The translations under genes and the position numbers were made by a program. Under the pieces are notes generated by a model, which saw nothing but the letters and a program-made list of their open reading frames with translations, made no database searches and was not told the origin of the DNA. This document shows, in pieces, positions 52,552-61,846 of a stretch of DNA of 64,000 nt; position 1 is the first letter of the stretch; every line of letters begins with the position of its first letter. The stretch comes from Pseudonocardia hierapolitana (GTDB taxonomy: Bacteria > Actinomycetota > Actinomycetes > Mycobacteriales > Pseudonocardiaceae). Where the stretch lies: assembly GCF_007994075.1 (NCBI RefSeq), contig NZ_VIWU01000001.1:4216001-4280000 (forward strand), read 5' to 3'.

Positions 52552-53796
52552 TCAGTCCTGGCCGGAGTCCTCCAGCGCGTCGCGGACCGCGACCATCTTC
52601 GCTGCGGCCTCCCGCACCTCGGTGTCCGGATCGGAGTCGGCGACGATCCCGCAGCCGGCGAACAGGCGCGCGACCGGCCCGTCCAGCTGCGCGCACCGTA
52701 GGGCGATGCCGAGCTCGCCGTCGCCTGCGCCGTCCATCCAGCCGACGGGACCGGCGTACCGGCCGCGGTCCATGCCCTCCAGCTCGGCGATCAGGGCGAG
52801 CGCGGCGTCGCGCGGCGTGCCACCGACCGCCGCCGTGGGGTGCACGGCCTCGGCGAGCTGCAGCAGCGAGGCGGGTGCCTGCGGGTCGAGCTTCCCGTGC
52901 ACGTCGCTGGCCAGGTGGGAGACGTTGCGCAACGCGATCACCGACGGCGTCTCGGGCACGTCGAGCGTGGTGCACATCGGGCGGAGCGCGTCGGCGAGCG
53001 AGTCGACGGCGAGCGCGTGCTCGTGGCGGTCCTTGGCCGAGCCGAGCAGCTGGCCGGGCAGGTCGTCGCACTCACCCGGCCAGATCGTGCCGGCGAGCAC
53101 CCGCGACGAGACGGTGCCGTCCTCGCGGCGCACCAGGAGCTCCGGGGTGGCGCCGACGAGCCCGTCCACGGAGTAGGACCAGCACGTGGGGTAGCGGCGG
53201 GCCAGGCCTGCGAGCAGGAACCGCGGGTCGAGCGGGGCGTCGCCCACCGCGAGCAGGTCGTGGGCGAGCGCGGCCTTGTCGAGCTCGCCCGCCCGCATCC
53301 GGCGGACCGCCTCCGCCACCGCGTTCCGGTAGCCCGCCACCGGCAGCAGACCGTCGGCGAACCGCAGCGTGCCGCTCGGCCGGACCGGGGTGACCGCCCG
53401 CACCGCGGGCGGGCCGTCACCGCGGGAGAACTCGGTGATCCACGCGACCCCGTTGCGCCGCCCGACGAGCACCCGCGGGACGACCAGCACCGAGCCCGGT
53501 GAGTTCTCGGCGAACGTGAAGCTGACGAACGCCACCGGGCCCGTACCGGGTACGTCGACGGCGTCGTCGACCCGCAGCCCCGCGGTGAAGGAGCGCCACC
53601 ACGCGTCGGCCTCGGCGAACCGGTTCTGCCCCGCGACGGTGATGCGGGCGACCTCACCCCACCCGACGAGGCCGTCGGATCCCCGCACCCACGACAGCGG
53701 GTTGCGGTCGTCGGGAAGCAGCTCGAGCAGGCCGCCCGGGTCGCCGACGAGCCTGGTTCGCACGCCCAACCCGGTCGGTAGCGGGGCGATCGTCAC
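52552..53796 (-). CDS. menF: isochorismate synthase
   Basis: 414 aa chorismate-binding enzyme. ELDKAALAHDLLAV (about 190), GATPELLVRREDGTVSSRVLAGT (about 237), AVHPTAAVGGTPRDAAL (about 315), RYAGPVGWMDGAGDGELGIALRCAQLDG and AGCGIVADSDPDTE are diagnostic of MenF/EntC isochorismate synthases. It supplies MenD. A siderophore role cannot be excluded but no siderophore genes are near. GTG start with TACTCT upstream (53804-53809), leaderless. Confidence 0.93.
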   Translation of the reverse strand: MTIAPLPTGLGVRTRLVGDPGGLLELLPDDRNPLSWVRGSDGLVGWGEVARITVAGQNRFAEADAWWRSFTAGLRVDDAVDVPGTGPVAFVSFTFAENSPGSVLVVPRVLVGRRNGVAWITEFSRGDGPPAVRAVTPVRPSGTLRFADGLLPVAGYRNAVAEAVRRMRAGELDKAALAHDLLAVGDAPLDPRFLLAGLARRYPTCWSYSVDGLVGATPELLVRREDGTVSSRVLAGTIWPGECDDLPGQLLGSAKDRHEHALAVDSLADALRPMCTTLDVPETPSVIALRNVSHLASDVHGKLDPQAPASLLQLAEAVHPTAAVGGTPRDAALALIAELEGMDRGRYAGPVGWMDGAGDGELGIALRCAQLDGPVARLFAGCGIVADSDPDTEVREAAAKMVAVRDALEDSGQD

Positions 53797-53893
53797 GAAT
53801 CCGAGAGTAGGAGGCGGTTGGCGTTCGTGTGCGCGCGGCCCGGGAGGCACCGGCCACACCGGTGCCCTCACCAGGCCTCATACGATGGGGGAC

Positions 53894-54385
53894 GTGACGA
53901 GTGGCACCCAGACGACAGGCACCGGGCGCACCCGCGCGATCGACGAGCTGGCATCGCTGGTGGGCCCGGTCGGTCGCTTCGCGGCGACCAGGGCCTCCGA
54001 GATCGTCACGGGGATCGCGGTGCTCGCCACGGTGCTCGGCCTGCTCGCGCTGGCCGGTGCCGCCGTGAACGACCGTTCCATCTCGGCCAACCCCGGCTAC
54101 GCGCAGGCCGAGGTGCTGGACGGGTCGACGTTCGCCCGCACGGTCGTCCGCTTCACGGTGGCCAGCGGCGAGACCGTGGTGCCCGAGCACGGGGTCTTCT
54201 ACCCGTCCGGGCTCGAGGTTGGCGAGTCGGTGGCCGTCGAGTACGACCTGGCCGACCCGGAGCTCGCCCGGGTGGCCGGGCGCAGCGCGCTCGATCAGGC
54301 GGCCCCCCTCGCCCTCGGCGTGGCGCTGGTGTGGGCCGTGCTGGGGCCCATCGCCTTCTGGCTGCGGCGCCGCCGCCGCGCCTAG
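53894..54385 (+). CDS. DUF3592 membrane protein
   Basis: 163 aa with two hydrophobic helices flanking an extracytoplasmic beta segment (about 70-125), as in DUF3592. The GTG at 53894 was chosen over an ATG at 53885 because TACGAT (53881-53886) is 7 nt upstream and would overlap that ATG. The function is unknown. Confidence 0.82.
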   Translation: MTSGTQTTGTGRTRAIDELASLVGPVGRFAATRASEIVTGIAVLATVLGLLALAGAAVNDRSISANPGYAQAEVLDGSTFARTVVRFTVASGETVVPEHGVFYPSGLEVGESVAVEYDLADPELARVAGRSALDQAAPLALGVALVWAVLGPIAFWLRRRRRA

Positions 54386-54403
54386 TGCTCCCGGCGGGGA
54401 GCA

Positions 54404-54811
54404 CTAGCCTGCGCGGTACCGATCGGCGAGCTCGGGCGGGGCGCAGGCCAGCCAGCCGTCGAGGATCGCGTCCCGCAGCGCGGCCTCGGTGACCTCGTCC
54501 AGCTCGACGAGCACCGCCGCGTAGCCGTCGAAGTGCGGGATCGTGAAGAACGCGCCCGTGTTCGCGGCGAGCACCGCCTCCTTCTCGTGGAGGTCGGCGA
54601 CGCGGATCGCGAGGATCGGGCCGTCCGGTGGGGTCTCGGCGCCGTACCGGCGGATGTCGGCCTTGCTGAACGCCCGTTCCCAGGCGAAGACCTTCGGCCC
54701 GCCGCGCTTCGTGGTGCCCTGCACCGCCCACGCCCTGCTGCCGTGCCGTTCGAGTTCGACGACCCCCGGCAGCTCGGTTGCCATGCCGGCCACGTCGTCG
54801 AGGCTCACCAT
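54404..54811 (-). CDS. MmcQ/YjbR-family protein
   Basis: 135 aa, a small alpha/beta domain with WAVQGTTKRGGPKVFAWERAFSK, LAIRVADLHEKEAVL and FFTIPHFDGYAAVLVELDEV, typical of MmcQ/YjbR proteins with a CyaY-like fold. Function unresolved; sometimes annotated as DNA-binding. Converges with the DUF3592 gene. Confidence 0.85.
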   Translation of the reverse strand: MVSLDDVAGMATELPGVVELERHGSRAWAVQGTTKRGGPKVFAWERAFSKADIRRYGAETPPDGPILAIRVADLHEKEAVLAANTGAFFTIPHFDGYAAVLVELDEVTEAALRDAILDGWLACAPPELADRYRAG

Positions 54812-54821
54812 GCCGCGGACG

Positions 54822-55670
54822 CTACTCGGTTCGGCGTGTGGCCAGCGCGACCCCGAGCACGGTGACCGCCATCCCGCCGAGCGCCACGACGCCGAGCGAC
54901 TCCCCGAACATCACGAACGCCATCAGGGCCGTGATCCCGGGCACGAGGTAGAAGTAGCTGGTGACCTGGGCCGCTGCGCCGCGGCGCAGCATGAGGAACA
55001 GCAGCGAGATGCCCCCGCCGGTGAGCACCAGTACCGACCAAGCCAGCGCGCCCACGAGCTGAGGTGTCCAGTCGAACCGGAACGACTCGAACGCGAGCGC
55101 GAACGGCAACGTCACCACGACCGACGCAACGAACTGCACCACCTGGCCGGTGCGCAGGTCGAACTGCGGGCAGAACCGCTTCTGGTAGAGCGTGCCGATC
55201 GTGATCGCGAGCAGGGCCATGACCGTGAGGCCGAGCGTCCCGGGTGACAGGCCTTCGGTGGTGAGCCGGTTGGACACCACCAGCGCGACGCCCACGAACC
55301 CGAGGAGCAGCCCGATCACCTGCCGCGTGCCCAGCCGTTCGCCGAGCAGCCCGGCGAACACCGCGGTGAGCACCGGCTGCAGGTTCACCACGAGCGCCGC
55401 GACGCCGGCCGGCATCCCGGCGGCGACCGCGGCCCACACGCCGCCGAGGTAGCCCGCCTGGATCCCGACGCCGGCCACCGCGATGTGCAGCGCCTGCCGC
55501 CCGCGTGGCCACGGCGCTCCCGCCGCGACCGCGAGGGCGAGCATCAGAACGATCACGCCCGCGTAGCGCACCACCAGGAAGCTCAGCGGCTCCGCGTACG
55601 GGGCGGCGTACTTCGCGACGACGAAGCCGGAAGCCCAGATGACGACGAACGCGAACGGCGTGGCGCGCAC
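54822..55670 (-). CDS. EamA/DMT-family transporter
   Basis: 282 aa, ten predicted helices in two EamA halves. N-terminal FAFVVIWASGFVVAKYAAP and C-terminal YFYLVPGITALMAFVMFGESLG are typical of drug/metabolite exporters (RhtA/YdcZ-like). The only in-frame start near homologous sequence is the GTG at 55670; a TAGGGT upstream suggests the mRNA begins slightly earlier, so the exact start is open. Substrate unknown. Confidence 0.88.
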   Translation of the reverse strand: MRATPFAFVVIWASGFVVAKYAAPYAEPLSFLVVRYAGVIVLMLALAVAAGAPWPRGRQALHIAVAGVGIQAGYLGGVWAAVAAGMPAGVAALVVNLQPVLTAVFAGLLGERLGTRQVIGLLLGFVGVALVVSNRLTTEGLSPGTLGLTVMALLAITIGTLYQKRFCPQFDLRTGQVVQFVASVVVTLPFALAFESFRFDWTPQLVGALAWSVLVLTGGGISLLFLMLRRGAAAQVTSYFYLVPGITALMAFVMFGESLGVVALGGMAVTVLGVALATRRTE

Positions 55671-55768
55671 GGCGAAGCCGGCGCGCGAGACGGTGGTACT
55701 GATGCCCGACCCTAACCCGCGCCCGGCCCGCGACTCACCCGCATCGAGAACGTGATTCGGGGGCCGGG

Positions 55769-56602
55769 TCAGACCTCGGACGCGCGCCACCAGGCCAGCA
55801 CGGCGTCGAGCGCTCCCGGCACCGCGACGATCATGGCGTCCGTTGGCAGGGGATCGGGGCACCCGTTCCCGTCCACGATCACGGCGCCTGCCTCCACGGC
55901 GAGGCAGGCGGCGCCCGCGACGTCCCACTCGCGGTAGCCCTCGAGCACCGCGGCGACGGCGTGCCCGAGCGCCACCTGGGTGACCGCGAGCGCCGACGAG
56001 CCGAGGGAACGGATCCCGGCGTGGGCCGCGGTGGCGTGGCGGGTGAACGAGGCGGTGCGATCGGGTCCGAGCTCGGCGCAGATCAGCCCGCCCGCCGGAG
56101 GCCGGGGCACGACCCGGACCGGGACGCCGTTCGCCCGCACCCCTCGTCCGCGGGCGGCGGCGTAGATCTGGGCCCGGCTCGGGTCGGCGATCACCCCCAC
56201 GACCGGCCCGGAGGCGTCCACCAGCGCGAGACTGTATGCGCACCACGGGAATCCCGCGACGTAGTTTGCGGTGCCGTCCACCGGGTCGACGACCCACCGG
56301 TACGGGGCGCGGTGCGCGTCCGGGTCGGCGCCGTACTCCTCGCCGACCACGGGCACGCCGGGGAACTCCGCGGCGAGCACCCGGCGGGTGTGGCGCTCGA
56401 GGGTCCGGTCGGTGTCGGTGACCCAGTCGAAGGGGTTGGCCTTGTGCGCGGCACCGCTGTGGTGCTCCCGGCCCGCGGTGGCCGTGATCACCTCGGCCGC
56501 GTCGTTGGCGAGCCGCCCGGCCACCTCGAGGGCACGGGACATCAGCCCGGCTTCCACAGGGAGGGGCGCCGGGGGTGCGCTCGGTTCCTGCTGGACGGTC
56601 AT
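55769..56602 (-). CDS. inositol monophosphatase family protein
   Basis: 277 aa Mg-dependent phosphatase. Motifs: VVGEEYG (Glu pair, about 90), WVVDPVDGTANYVAGFPW (about 107), and REWDVAGAACLAVEAGAVI (about 222). Candidate substrates are inositol-1-phosphate, histidinol phosphate or PAP; the divergent gene is the mannosyltransferase mgtA, so phosphoinositide or inositol supply for cell-envelope lipids is plausible but unproven. ATG at 56602. Confidence 0.92.
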   Translation of the reverse strand: MTVQQEPSAPPAPLPVEAGLMSRALEVAGRLANDAAEVITATAGREHHSGAAHKANPFDWVTDTDRTLERHTRRVLAAEFPGVPVVGEEYGADPDAHRAPYRWVVDPVDGTANYVAGFPWCAYSLALVDASGPVVGVIADPSRAQIYAAARGRGVRANGVPVRVVPRPPAGGLICAELGPDRTASFTRHATAAHAGIRSLGSSALAVTQVALGHAVAAVLEGYREWDVAGAACLAVEAGAVIVDGNGCPDPLPTDAMIVAVPGALDAVLAWWRASEV

Positions 56603-56824
56603 GTGGCCCGAGCGTCACCGGCTCCGGTGTCCCGGGTGCGTCACGCAGGTGACGTGCCGACGATCACACGGCCAACTGTGCGACAGACACCCGCGAGCGG
56701 GCCGGCGGCGCATTGAAGGCCCGCGAGCCCGCCGGAGCGGAGCGGAGGCAATGACAAGACAGAGTTGGCTCGCAGTTCGATGGCAAGCCACCGGCGCGAT
56801 CCCCGGCCGGGGGACGGTGCCACC
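56603..56824. promoter_or_regulatory. divergent region with inverted repeat CGTCAC-GCAG-GTGACG
   Basis: 222 bp between the phosphatase and mgtA. An inverted repeat at 56639-56654 with perfect 6-bp arms is a candidate regulator site. A longer G/C-rich stem, CCGGCGG pairing with CCGCCGG, lies in the mgtA leader (about 56700-56736). No gene of confidence. Confidence 0.55.
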
Positions 56825-57979
56825 GTGCGCGTCGCGATCGTCTCCGAATGCTTCCTCCCCGTGGTCAACGGCGTCACCAACTCGGTGCTGCGGGTGGTCG
56901 AGCACCTCACCGAGGCGGGGCACGAGGTGCTGGTCGTCGCGCCCGGCATCGACGGCCCCACCGAGTACGCGGGCGCGCCCGTCGTGCGGATCAGGGAGAT
57001 GAACCTGCCGGTCGTGTCGTCGATGCCGGTCGGCGTGCCGAGCAGGCGCGTGCTCACGGCGCTGCGCGAGTTCTCGCCGGACGTGGTGCACCTCGCGGCG
57101 CCGTTCGTCGTCGGGTACCGGGGGCTCGCGGCGGCGCGCAGGCTGGGCATCCCGACGGTCGCGGTCTACCAGACCGACGTGGCCGGCTTCGCCTCCTCCT
57201 ACGGCCTCGGCCTCACCGCGCGCGCGGCGTGGCGCTGGACGTGCCGGCTGCACGGGCAGGCCGACCGCACGCTCGCGCCGTCGAGCTGGGCCACCGCTGC
57301 GCTGCGGGCCCGGGGCGTGCCCCGGGTGCACCAGTGGGCGCGGGGCGTCGACACCCGGCGGTTCACCCCGTCGAAGCGCGACGACGCGTTGCGCGCCGAG
57401 CTGGCTCCCCGGGGCGAGCTGCTGGTCGGGTACGTCGGGCGGCTGGCACCCGAGAAGCAGGTCGAGCGGCTCGCCGCGCTGGAAGGGCTGCCGGGCACCC
57501 GGCTCGTCGTGGTGGGCGGCGGGCCCAGCGAGGAGCGCCTGCGGGCGATCCTGCCGGGCGCGGCGTTCCTCGGGTTCCGGGAGGGCGACGACCTCGCCCG
57601 GATCTACGCATCGCTGGACGTGTTCGTCCACACCGGGCCGTCCGAGACGTTCTGCCAGGCGGCGCAGGAGGCGCTCGCGTCGGGGTTGCCCGTCGTGGCA
57701 CCGGACGCGGGCGGCCCGCGCGACCTGGTGCTGCCCGGGCGTACCGGCTTCCTGGTGCCGCCACACCCCGACGGGGCCGCCGCGGACGACCCGGCAGCCG
57801 TAGCAGCGGACGCCGAGCTGCGGGCCGCGGTGGAGACCCTCGCCGATCCGCAGCTGCGCGGCCGGTTCGGCGCAGCGGCGCGGCGGTCGGTGCTGCGCCG
57901 CACCTGGTCGGCGGTGTGCGACGAGCTGCTGGCGCACTACGCCGAGGTCATCGGCGGCCACAGCGCAGCGGCGGCCTAG
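56825..57979 (+). CDS. mgtA: GT4 alpha-mannosyltransferase (MgtA/PimB-like)
   Basis: 384 aa GT-B glycosyltransferase. N-terminal RVAIVSECFLPVVNGVTNSV, EX7E-type segment HTGPSETFCQAAQEALASGLPVVAPDAGGPRD and GYVGRLAPEKQVERL closely match mycobacterial MgtA (Rv0557), which mannosylates GlcA-diacylglycerol in lipomannan-related glycolipid synthesis, GDP-mannose dependent. The GTG at 56825 places the methionine before RVAIV, as in homologues. The stop overlaps the left arm of the long inverted repeat. Confidence 0.93.
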   Translation: MRVAIVSECFLPVVNGVTNSVLRVVEHLTEAGHEVLVVAPGIDGPTEYAGAPVVRIREMNLPVVSSMPVGVPSRRVLTALREFSPDVVHLAAPFVVGYRGLAAARRLGIPTVAVYQTDVAGFASSYGLGLTARAAWRWTCRLHGQADRTLAPSSWATAALRARGVPRVHQWARGVDTRRFTPSKRDDALRAELAPRGELLVGYVGRLAPEKQVERLAALEGLPGTRLVVVGGGPSEERLRAILPGAAFLGFREGDDLARIYASLDVFVHTGPSETFCQAAQEALASGLPVVAPDAGGPRDLVLPGRTGFLVPPHPDGAAADDPAAVAADAELRAAVETLADPQLRGRFGAAARRSVLRRTWSAVCDELLAHYAEVIGGHSAAAA

Positions 57980-58141
57980 TGCCCCCCGCCGGAAGTCCCG
58001 CACATGCCTCGACGGCCCAGCTTCCCGCTGGGCGCACCGGCGAACCGGCCGAGTATGTCCAATACGAGGCCGGCACGCCGGCACACCCAGCGGAAAGCTG
58101 GATCCGCCGATACATGCACCGGACTTCCGGCGGGGGGCACT
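57978..58141. repeat. 164-bp long inverted repeat, minus-strand structured-RNA candidate
   Basis: Outer arms 57978-57998 and 58121-58141 are a perfect 21-bp inverted repeat. Inside, the two halves remain related almost to the centre (loop about 58057-58062), with one bulge. Ten transition differences between the halves all convert to G.U or U.G pairs if the minus strand is transcribed, none if the plus strand is. Local hairpins also form: CCCAGC-TTCCC-GCTGGG (58016-58032) and CCAGC-GGAAA-GCTGG (58087-58101). The element fills the whole gap between the mgtA stop and the next GT start (58143). Its role is unknown. Confidence 0.85.
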
Positions 58142-58142
58142 G

Positions 58143-59249
58143 TTGAGGATCGTCCAGCTGGCCAACTTCTACGGCCCGCGGTCGGGTGGCCTGCGCACCG
58201 CGCTGCACCACCTCGGCGCCGGTTACGGAGCGCGGGGGCACGAGGTCGTGCTCGTGGTGCCCGGCCCGCGATCCGGGGACGAGCTCCTGCCCACCGGGAT
58301 CCGGCGCGTCACGATCGCCGCGCCCCGGCTGCCCGGCACCGGCGGCTACCGGGCGGTCGACCCGTGGCGGGTGCAGCGGTTGCTGGAACGGCTGCGCCCC
58401 GACGCGATCGAGGTGTCCGACCGGCTCACCCTGCGCGGGCTCGGCGCGTGGGCGGCCCGGCACGGCGTGCCGAGCGTGGTGATCTCCCACGAGCGGCTCG
58501 ACCGGCTGCTCGCCCAGTTCCTGCTGCCCGGCGCGACGGCCCGCCGCGTCGCCGACCTGGCGAACGCCCGGATGGCCGCCGCTTACGACACCGTCGTCTG
58601 CACGACGTCGTTCGCGCGGGCCGAGTTCGACCGCATCGGGGCGCGCAACGTCGCGCAGGTCCCGCTCGGCGTCGACCTCACGACCTTCTCGCCCCGCCAC
58701 CACGACAGCGAACTGCGGGCCGGCCTCGCGGGCGGGGCCGAGACCCTCCTCGTGCACTGCGGGCGGCTCTCGCCGGAGAAACACCCCGAGCGCAGCATCG
58801 ACACGGTGGCCGCGCTGCGTGCGGCGGGGCACCGGGTGCGGCTGGTCGTCGCGGGGGACGGACCGCGCAGGCCCGCCCTGGAACGGCGCGCCGCGGGGCT
58901 TCCGGTGACGTTCGTGGGTTTCGTCCGCGACCGCGGCCGGCTCGCCCGGCTGCTGGCCTCGGCGGACGTCTCGCTCGCCCCCGGCCCGCACGAGACGTTC
59001 GGGCTGTCCGCGCTGGAGGCGCTCGCCAGCGGCACGCCGGTGGTGGTGTCGGCCTCGTCGGCGCTGCCGGAGATCGTCGGCCCGTCGGGGGCCGCCGCGC
59101 TGGACCGGCCGGAGGCCTTCGCCGCGGGCGTCACCACGCTGCTCGCCGCCGACGAGGCGAGCCGGCGGGGCGCGGCGCGGGCACGGGCGGAGCAGTTCGG
59201 CTGGCCGGCCTCCGTGACCGGGATGCTGGGGATGCTGGCCGCGTCCTGA
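58143..59249 (+). CDS. GT4 glycosyltransferase (second of pair)
   Basis: 368 aa GT-B enzyme. N-terminal RIVQLANFYGPRSGGLRTALHHLG, GRLSPEKHPERSI (about 217) and PGPHETFGLSALEALASGTPVV (about 280) are typical of GT4. TTG start at 58143 immediately after the inverted repeat. Position next to mgtA suggests the same or the next step in glycolipid mannosylation; donor and acceptor are unknown. Confidence 0.91.
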   Translation: MRIVQLANFYGPRSGGLRTALHHLGAGYGARGHEVVLVVPGPRSGDELLPTGIRRVTIAAPRLPGTGGYRAVDPWRVQRLLERLRPDAIEVSDRLTLRGLGAWAARHGVPSVVISHERLDRLLAQFLLPGATARRVADLANARMAAAYDTVVCTTSFARAEFDRIGARNVAQVPLGVDLTTFSPRHHDSELRAGLAGGAETLLVHCGRLSPEKHPERSIDTVAALRAAGHRVRLVVAGDGPRRPALERRAAGLPVTFVGFVRDRGRLARLLASADVSLAPGPHETFGLSALEALASGTPVVVSASSALPEIVGPSGAAALDRPEAFAAGVTTLLAADEASRRGAARARAEQFGWPASVTGMLGMLAAS

Positions 59250-59277
59250 CGCCGCGCACGCGCCGCGGTCGGCGCGA

Positions 59278-59973
59278 CTACGCCCTCACGCTCGCGAGGG
59301 TGTCGAGCCAGTGCAGCAGCAGCGCGGTCTCCGGCTCGCCGAGTCCGGTCTCGTGGTCGCGCAGGATGGCGGCGAGCTGCAAGGCCGCGACGACCAGTGA
59401 GCCGTCGCCGCCTGCGTGCGCGGTGGCGCGGTCGGGGACCAGCACCGCGGCGTGGACGGCGTCGCGCACCCGCCGGGAGAGGTCCGGGTCGGGGTAGTTC
59501 TCGGGCTGCGTGACGAGGTTCAGCGCCACCCCGATGTTCGCGGACATGATCATCTGGGCGGCCGTGCCCGACCCGATCCGCAGCCTGCCCGCCGCCGCGC
59601 ACCGGTCGAGGGTCTCCCGCAGCAGGCGCATCGCCTCCTGCGCGGCGGAGGGGACCGTGGCGAAGCTCGGCGAGAACATCAGCCGGTAGACGGCGGGGTG
59701 GGACTTCGCGAACTCGACGTGGGTGTCCCACCCGTTGCGCAGGTCCGTGACGGGGTCCTCGGACGGTTCGGCGGCCCGCTTCGTGGCCAGGTAGCGGTCG
59801 AACCCGTAGTCCACGAGCGCGCTGAGCAGGCCGTTCTTGTCCCCGAACAGCCGGTACAGCACGGGCGCCCCGACGCCGACCGCCTCGCACACCGCGCGCG
59901 TGGCGATGTCGCGGTCCGGTGAGGCGTTCAGCAGCTCTTCGGCTGCCTCGAGCATCCGCGTGCGCATGTCCAC
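59278..59973 (-). CDS. TetR/AcrR-family regulator
   Basis: 231 aa. HTH at about 5-50 (RMLEAAEELLNASPDR, GVGAPVLYRLFGDKNGLLSAL), larger C-terminal domain with one Cys. GTG at 59973 (an in-frame ATG lies two codons later) preceded by TACGCT with a 6-nt spacer, leaderless. Divergent to two SDR genes, which it probably controls. Confidence 0.92.
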   Translation of the reverse strand: MDMRTRMLEAAEELLNASPDRDIATRAVCEAVGVGAPVLYRLFGDKNGLLSALVDYGFDRYLATKRAAEPSEDPVTDLRNGWDTHVEFAKSHPAVYRLMFSPSFATVPSAAQEAMRLLRETLDRCAAAGRLRIGSGTAAQMIMSANIGVALNLVTQPENYPDPDLSRRVRDAVHAAVLVPDRATAHAGGDGSLVVAALQLAAILRDHETGLGEPETALLLHWLDTLASVRA

Positions 59974-60120
59974 CCCATGAGCGTAGCGGCACTAACGATG
60001 TAGCCGTACGAGTGTTACGCACGTCATAGCAGCGATTCGTAGATTCTGTAGCGCGGCTACGACTTCCGGTGTTAGCGTCGTTCCAGATCGAGTGAAACGA
60101 CGTTACGAAGGAGCGGGACC
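59974..60120. promoter_or_regulatory. divergent TetR / SDR promoter region
   Basis: 147 bp. An inverted repeat GTAGC-GCG-GCTAC at 60048-60060 and a related GTAGCCGTAC at 60000-60009 are candidate TetR sites. TTAGCGT near 60073 resembles a -10 box for the SDR gene. GTCGTT and AACGAC flank a 5'-leader stem before the AAGGAG ribosome site. Confidence 0.6.
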
Positions 60121-60858
60121 ATGACCGAGAGCACGTCGAGGGTCGCGATCGTGACCGGCGGTTCGGGCGGCATCGGACGGGCGGTCGCCGAGCGACTGGC
60201 CGCCGACGGGATGACCGTGCTGGTGCACTACGCGGGCAACCCGGGGCGGGCCGAGGAGACCGTCGACGCGATCGTGGCCGCCGGTGGCACCGCCGCCGCG
60301 TTCCGGGCGGACGTCGCGAACGAGAACGAGGTGGCCGCCCTCTTCGACGAGGCGGAGCGGCGCTACGGCGGCGTCGACGTGGTCGTGCACACGGCGGGGA
60401 TCATGCTGCTCTCGCCGCTCGCCGAGCTCGACCTCGACGACCTCGACCGGATGCACCGCACCAACATCCGCGGGACCTTCGTGGTCGACCAGCAGGCCGC
60501 CCGCCGCGTCCGCAGCGGCGGCGCGATCATCAACTTCTCCACGTCGGTGACGAAGATCGCCCTGCCGACGTACACCGCGTACGCCGCCAGCAAGGGCGCC
60601 GTCGACGCGATGACCCTGATCCTGGCCAGGGAGCTGCGCGGTCGCGACATCACCGTCAACGCCGTCGCGCCCGGCCCGACCGCCACCCCGCTGTACCTCG
60701 AGGGCAAAGAGCAGTCGGTGATCGACCACATGGCCTCGATGGCCCCGCTGGAGCGACTCGGCGCGCCCGCCGACATCGCCGAGGCAGTCGCCTTCCTCGC
60801 CGGCCCGGCCCGCTGGATCAACGGGCAGGTCCTCTACGCCAACGGCGGAATCATCTGA
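60121..60858 (+). CDS. short-chain dehydrogenase/reductase
   Basis: 245 aa. TGGSGGIG (residues about 12-19), NAG replaced by HTAGIM, catalytic Ser in NFSTSV, YAASK (Tyr-Lys, about 155-159), PGPTATP. Rossmann fold, probably NADP. GAAGGAG lies 7 nt before the ATG. Followed 14 bp later by a second SDR. Confidence 0.92.
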   Translation: MTESTSRVAIVTGGSGGIGRAVAERLAADGMTVLVHYAGNPGRAEETVDAIVAAGGTAAAFRADVANENEVAALFDEAERRYGGVDVVVHTAGIMLLSPLAELDLDDLDRMHRTNIRGTFVVDQQAARRVRSGGAIINFSTSVTKIALPTYTAYAASKGAVDAMTLILARELRGRDITVNAVAPGPTATPLYLEGKEQSVIDHMASMAPLERLGAPADIAEAVAFLAGPARWINGQVLYANGGII

Positions 60859-60872
60859 GCAGGAGAGGGATC

Positions 60873-61784
60873 ATGACCGAGAACACCAGCAAGAAGACCA
60901 CCAGGAACATCGTCGTCACCGGGGCGTCCAGCGGGTTCGGCGCGCTCACGGTCAGGGCGCTCGCCGACGCGGGGCACACCGTCTACGCCGGCATGCGCCA
61001 GACCGCCGGCCGCAACGCGCCCGCCGTCGCGGAACTGGCCGAGTACGCGAGGGAGCACGGGGTCGACCTGCGCGCCGTCGAGATGGACGTCGGCGACCAG
61101 GCGTCGGTGGACGCGGCCGTCGAACGCATCATCGCCGAGGTCGGCCGCCTCGACGTGGTCGTGCACAACGCGGGGCACATGGTGCTCGGGCCGGCCGAGG
61201 CGTTCACCCCGGAGCAGCTGGCGGCCGTCTACGACGTCAACGTGCTGTCCACGCAGCGCGTCAACCGGGCCGCCCTGCCGCACCTGCGGGCCCAGGGCGA
61301 CGGGCTCGTGGTGTGGGTCGGCTCCAGCAGCAGCCGGGGCGGCACCCCGCCCTACCTCGCCCCGTACTTCGCGGCGAAGGCGGCCGAGGACGCGCTGGCC
61401 GTGAGCTACGCGGCCGAGCTTGCGCGCTTCGGCATCGACACCACGATCGTGGTGCCCGGCGCCTTCACGAGCGGGACGAACCACTTCGCCCACGCAGGCC
61501 ATGCGGAGACCGCGGAGGTCGTGGCCGCCTACGAGGAGCGCTACGCCGGCCTGCTCGACCAGGTGGCCGAGCGCCTGGCGCGGTTGACGCCGCCCGACGC
61601 CGACCCGGCGGAGGTGGCCCGCCAGATCGCCCGGGTGGTCGACCTGCCCAAGGGCCAGCGGCCGTTCCGCGTGCACGTCGACCCCGCGCACGACGGTGCC
61701 GAGGAGGTCTTCGACCACGGCGACCGCATCCGGGTCGACTTCTACCACCGCGTCGGCCTCGACGACCTGCTGCGCCCCGCCTGA
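60873..61784 (+). CDS. short-chain dehydrogenase/reductase
   Basis: 303 aa. TGASSGFG (about 15), NAGHM (about 95), catalytic Ser in [20 protein letters not shown] (Tyr-x3-Lys, about 168). The C-terminal extension (about 230-303) is longer than classical SDRs. AGGAGAGGG precedes the ATG. Likely acts with the preceding SDR in one pathway; substrates are unknown. Confidence 0.92.
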   Translation: MTENTSKKTTRNIVVTGASSGFGALTVRALADAGHTVYAGMRQTAGRNAPAVAELAEYAREHGVDLRAVEMDVGDQASVDAAVERIIAEVGRLDVVVHNAGHMVLGPAEAFTPEQLAAVYDVNVLSTQRVNRAALPHLRAQGDGLVVWVGSSSSRGGTPPYLAPYFAAKAAEDALAVSYAAELARFGIDTTIVVPGAFTSGTNHFAHAGHAETAEVVAAYEERYAGLLDQVAERLARLTPPDADPAEVARQIARVVDLPKGQRPFRVHVDPAHDGAEEVFDHGDRIRVDFYHRVGLDDLLRPA

Positions 61785-61846
61785 CCCGCGGAACCCGCCC
61801 GCGCCCGGCACCGCCGGGCGCGGGCTCCTCGCGTAGCGTTCCCCGC

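Noticed and set aside
57978..58141. Short ORFs overlapping the inverted repeat (both strands)
   Set aside because: They arise from the palindrome and have no ribosome site or codon bias; the structure explains the conservation better.
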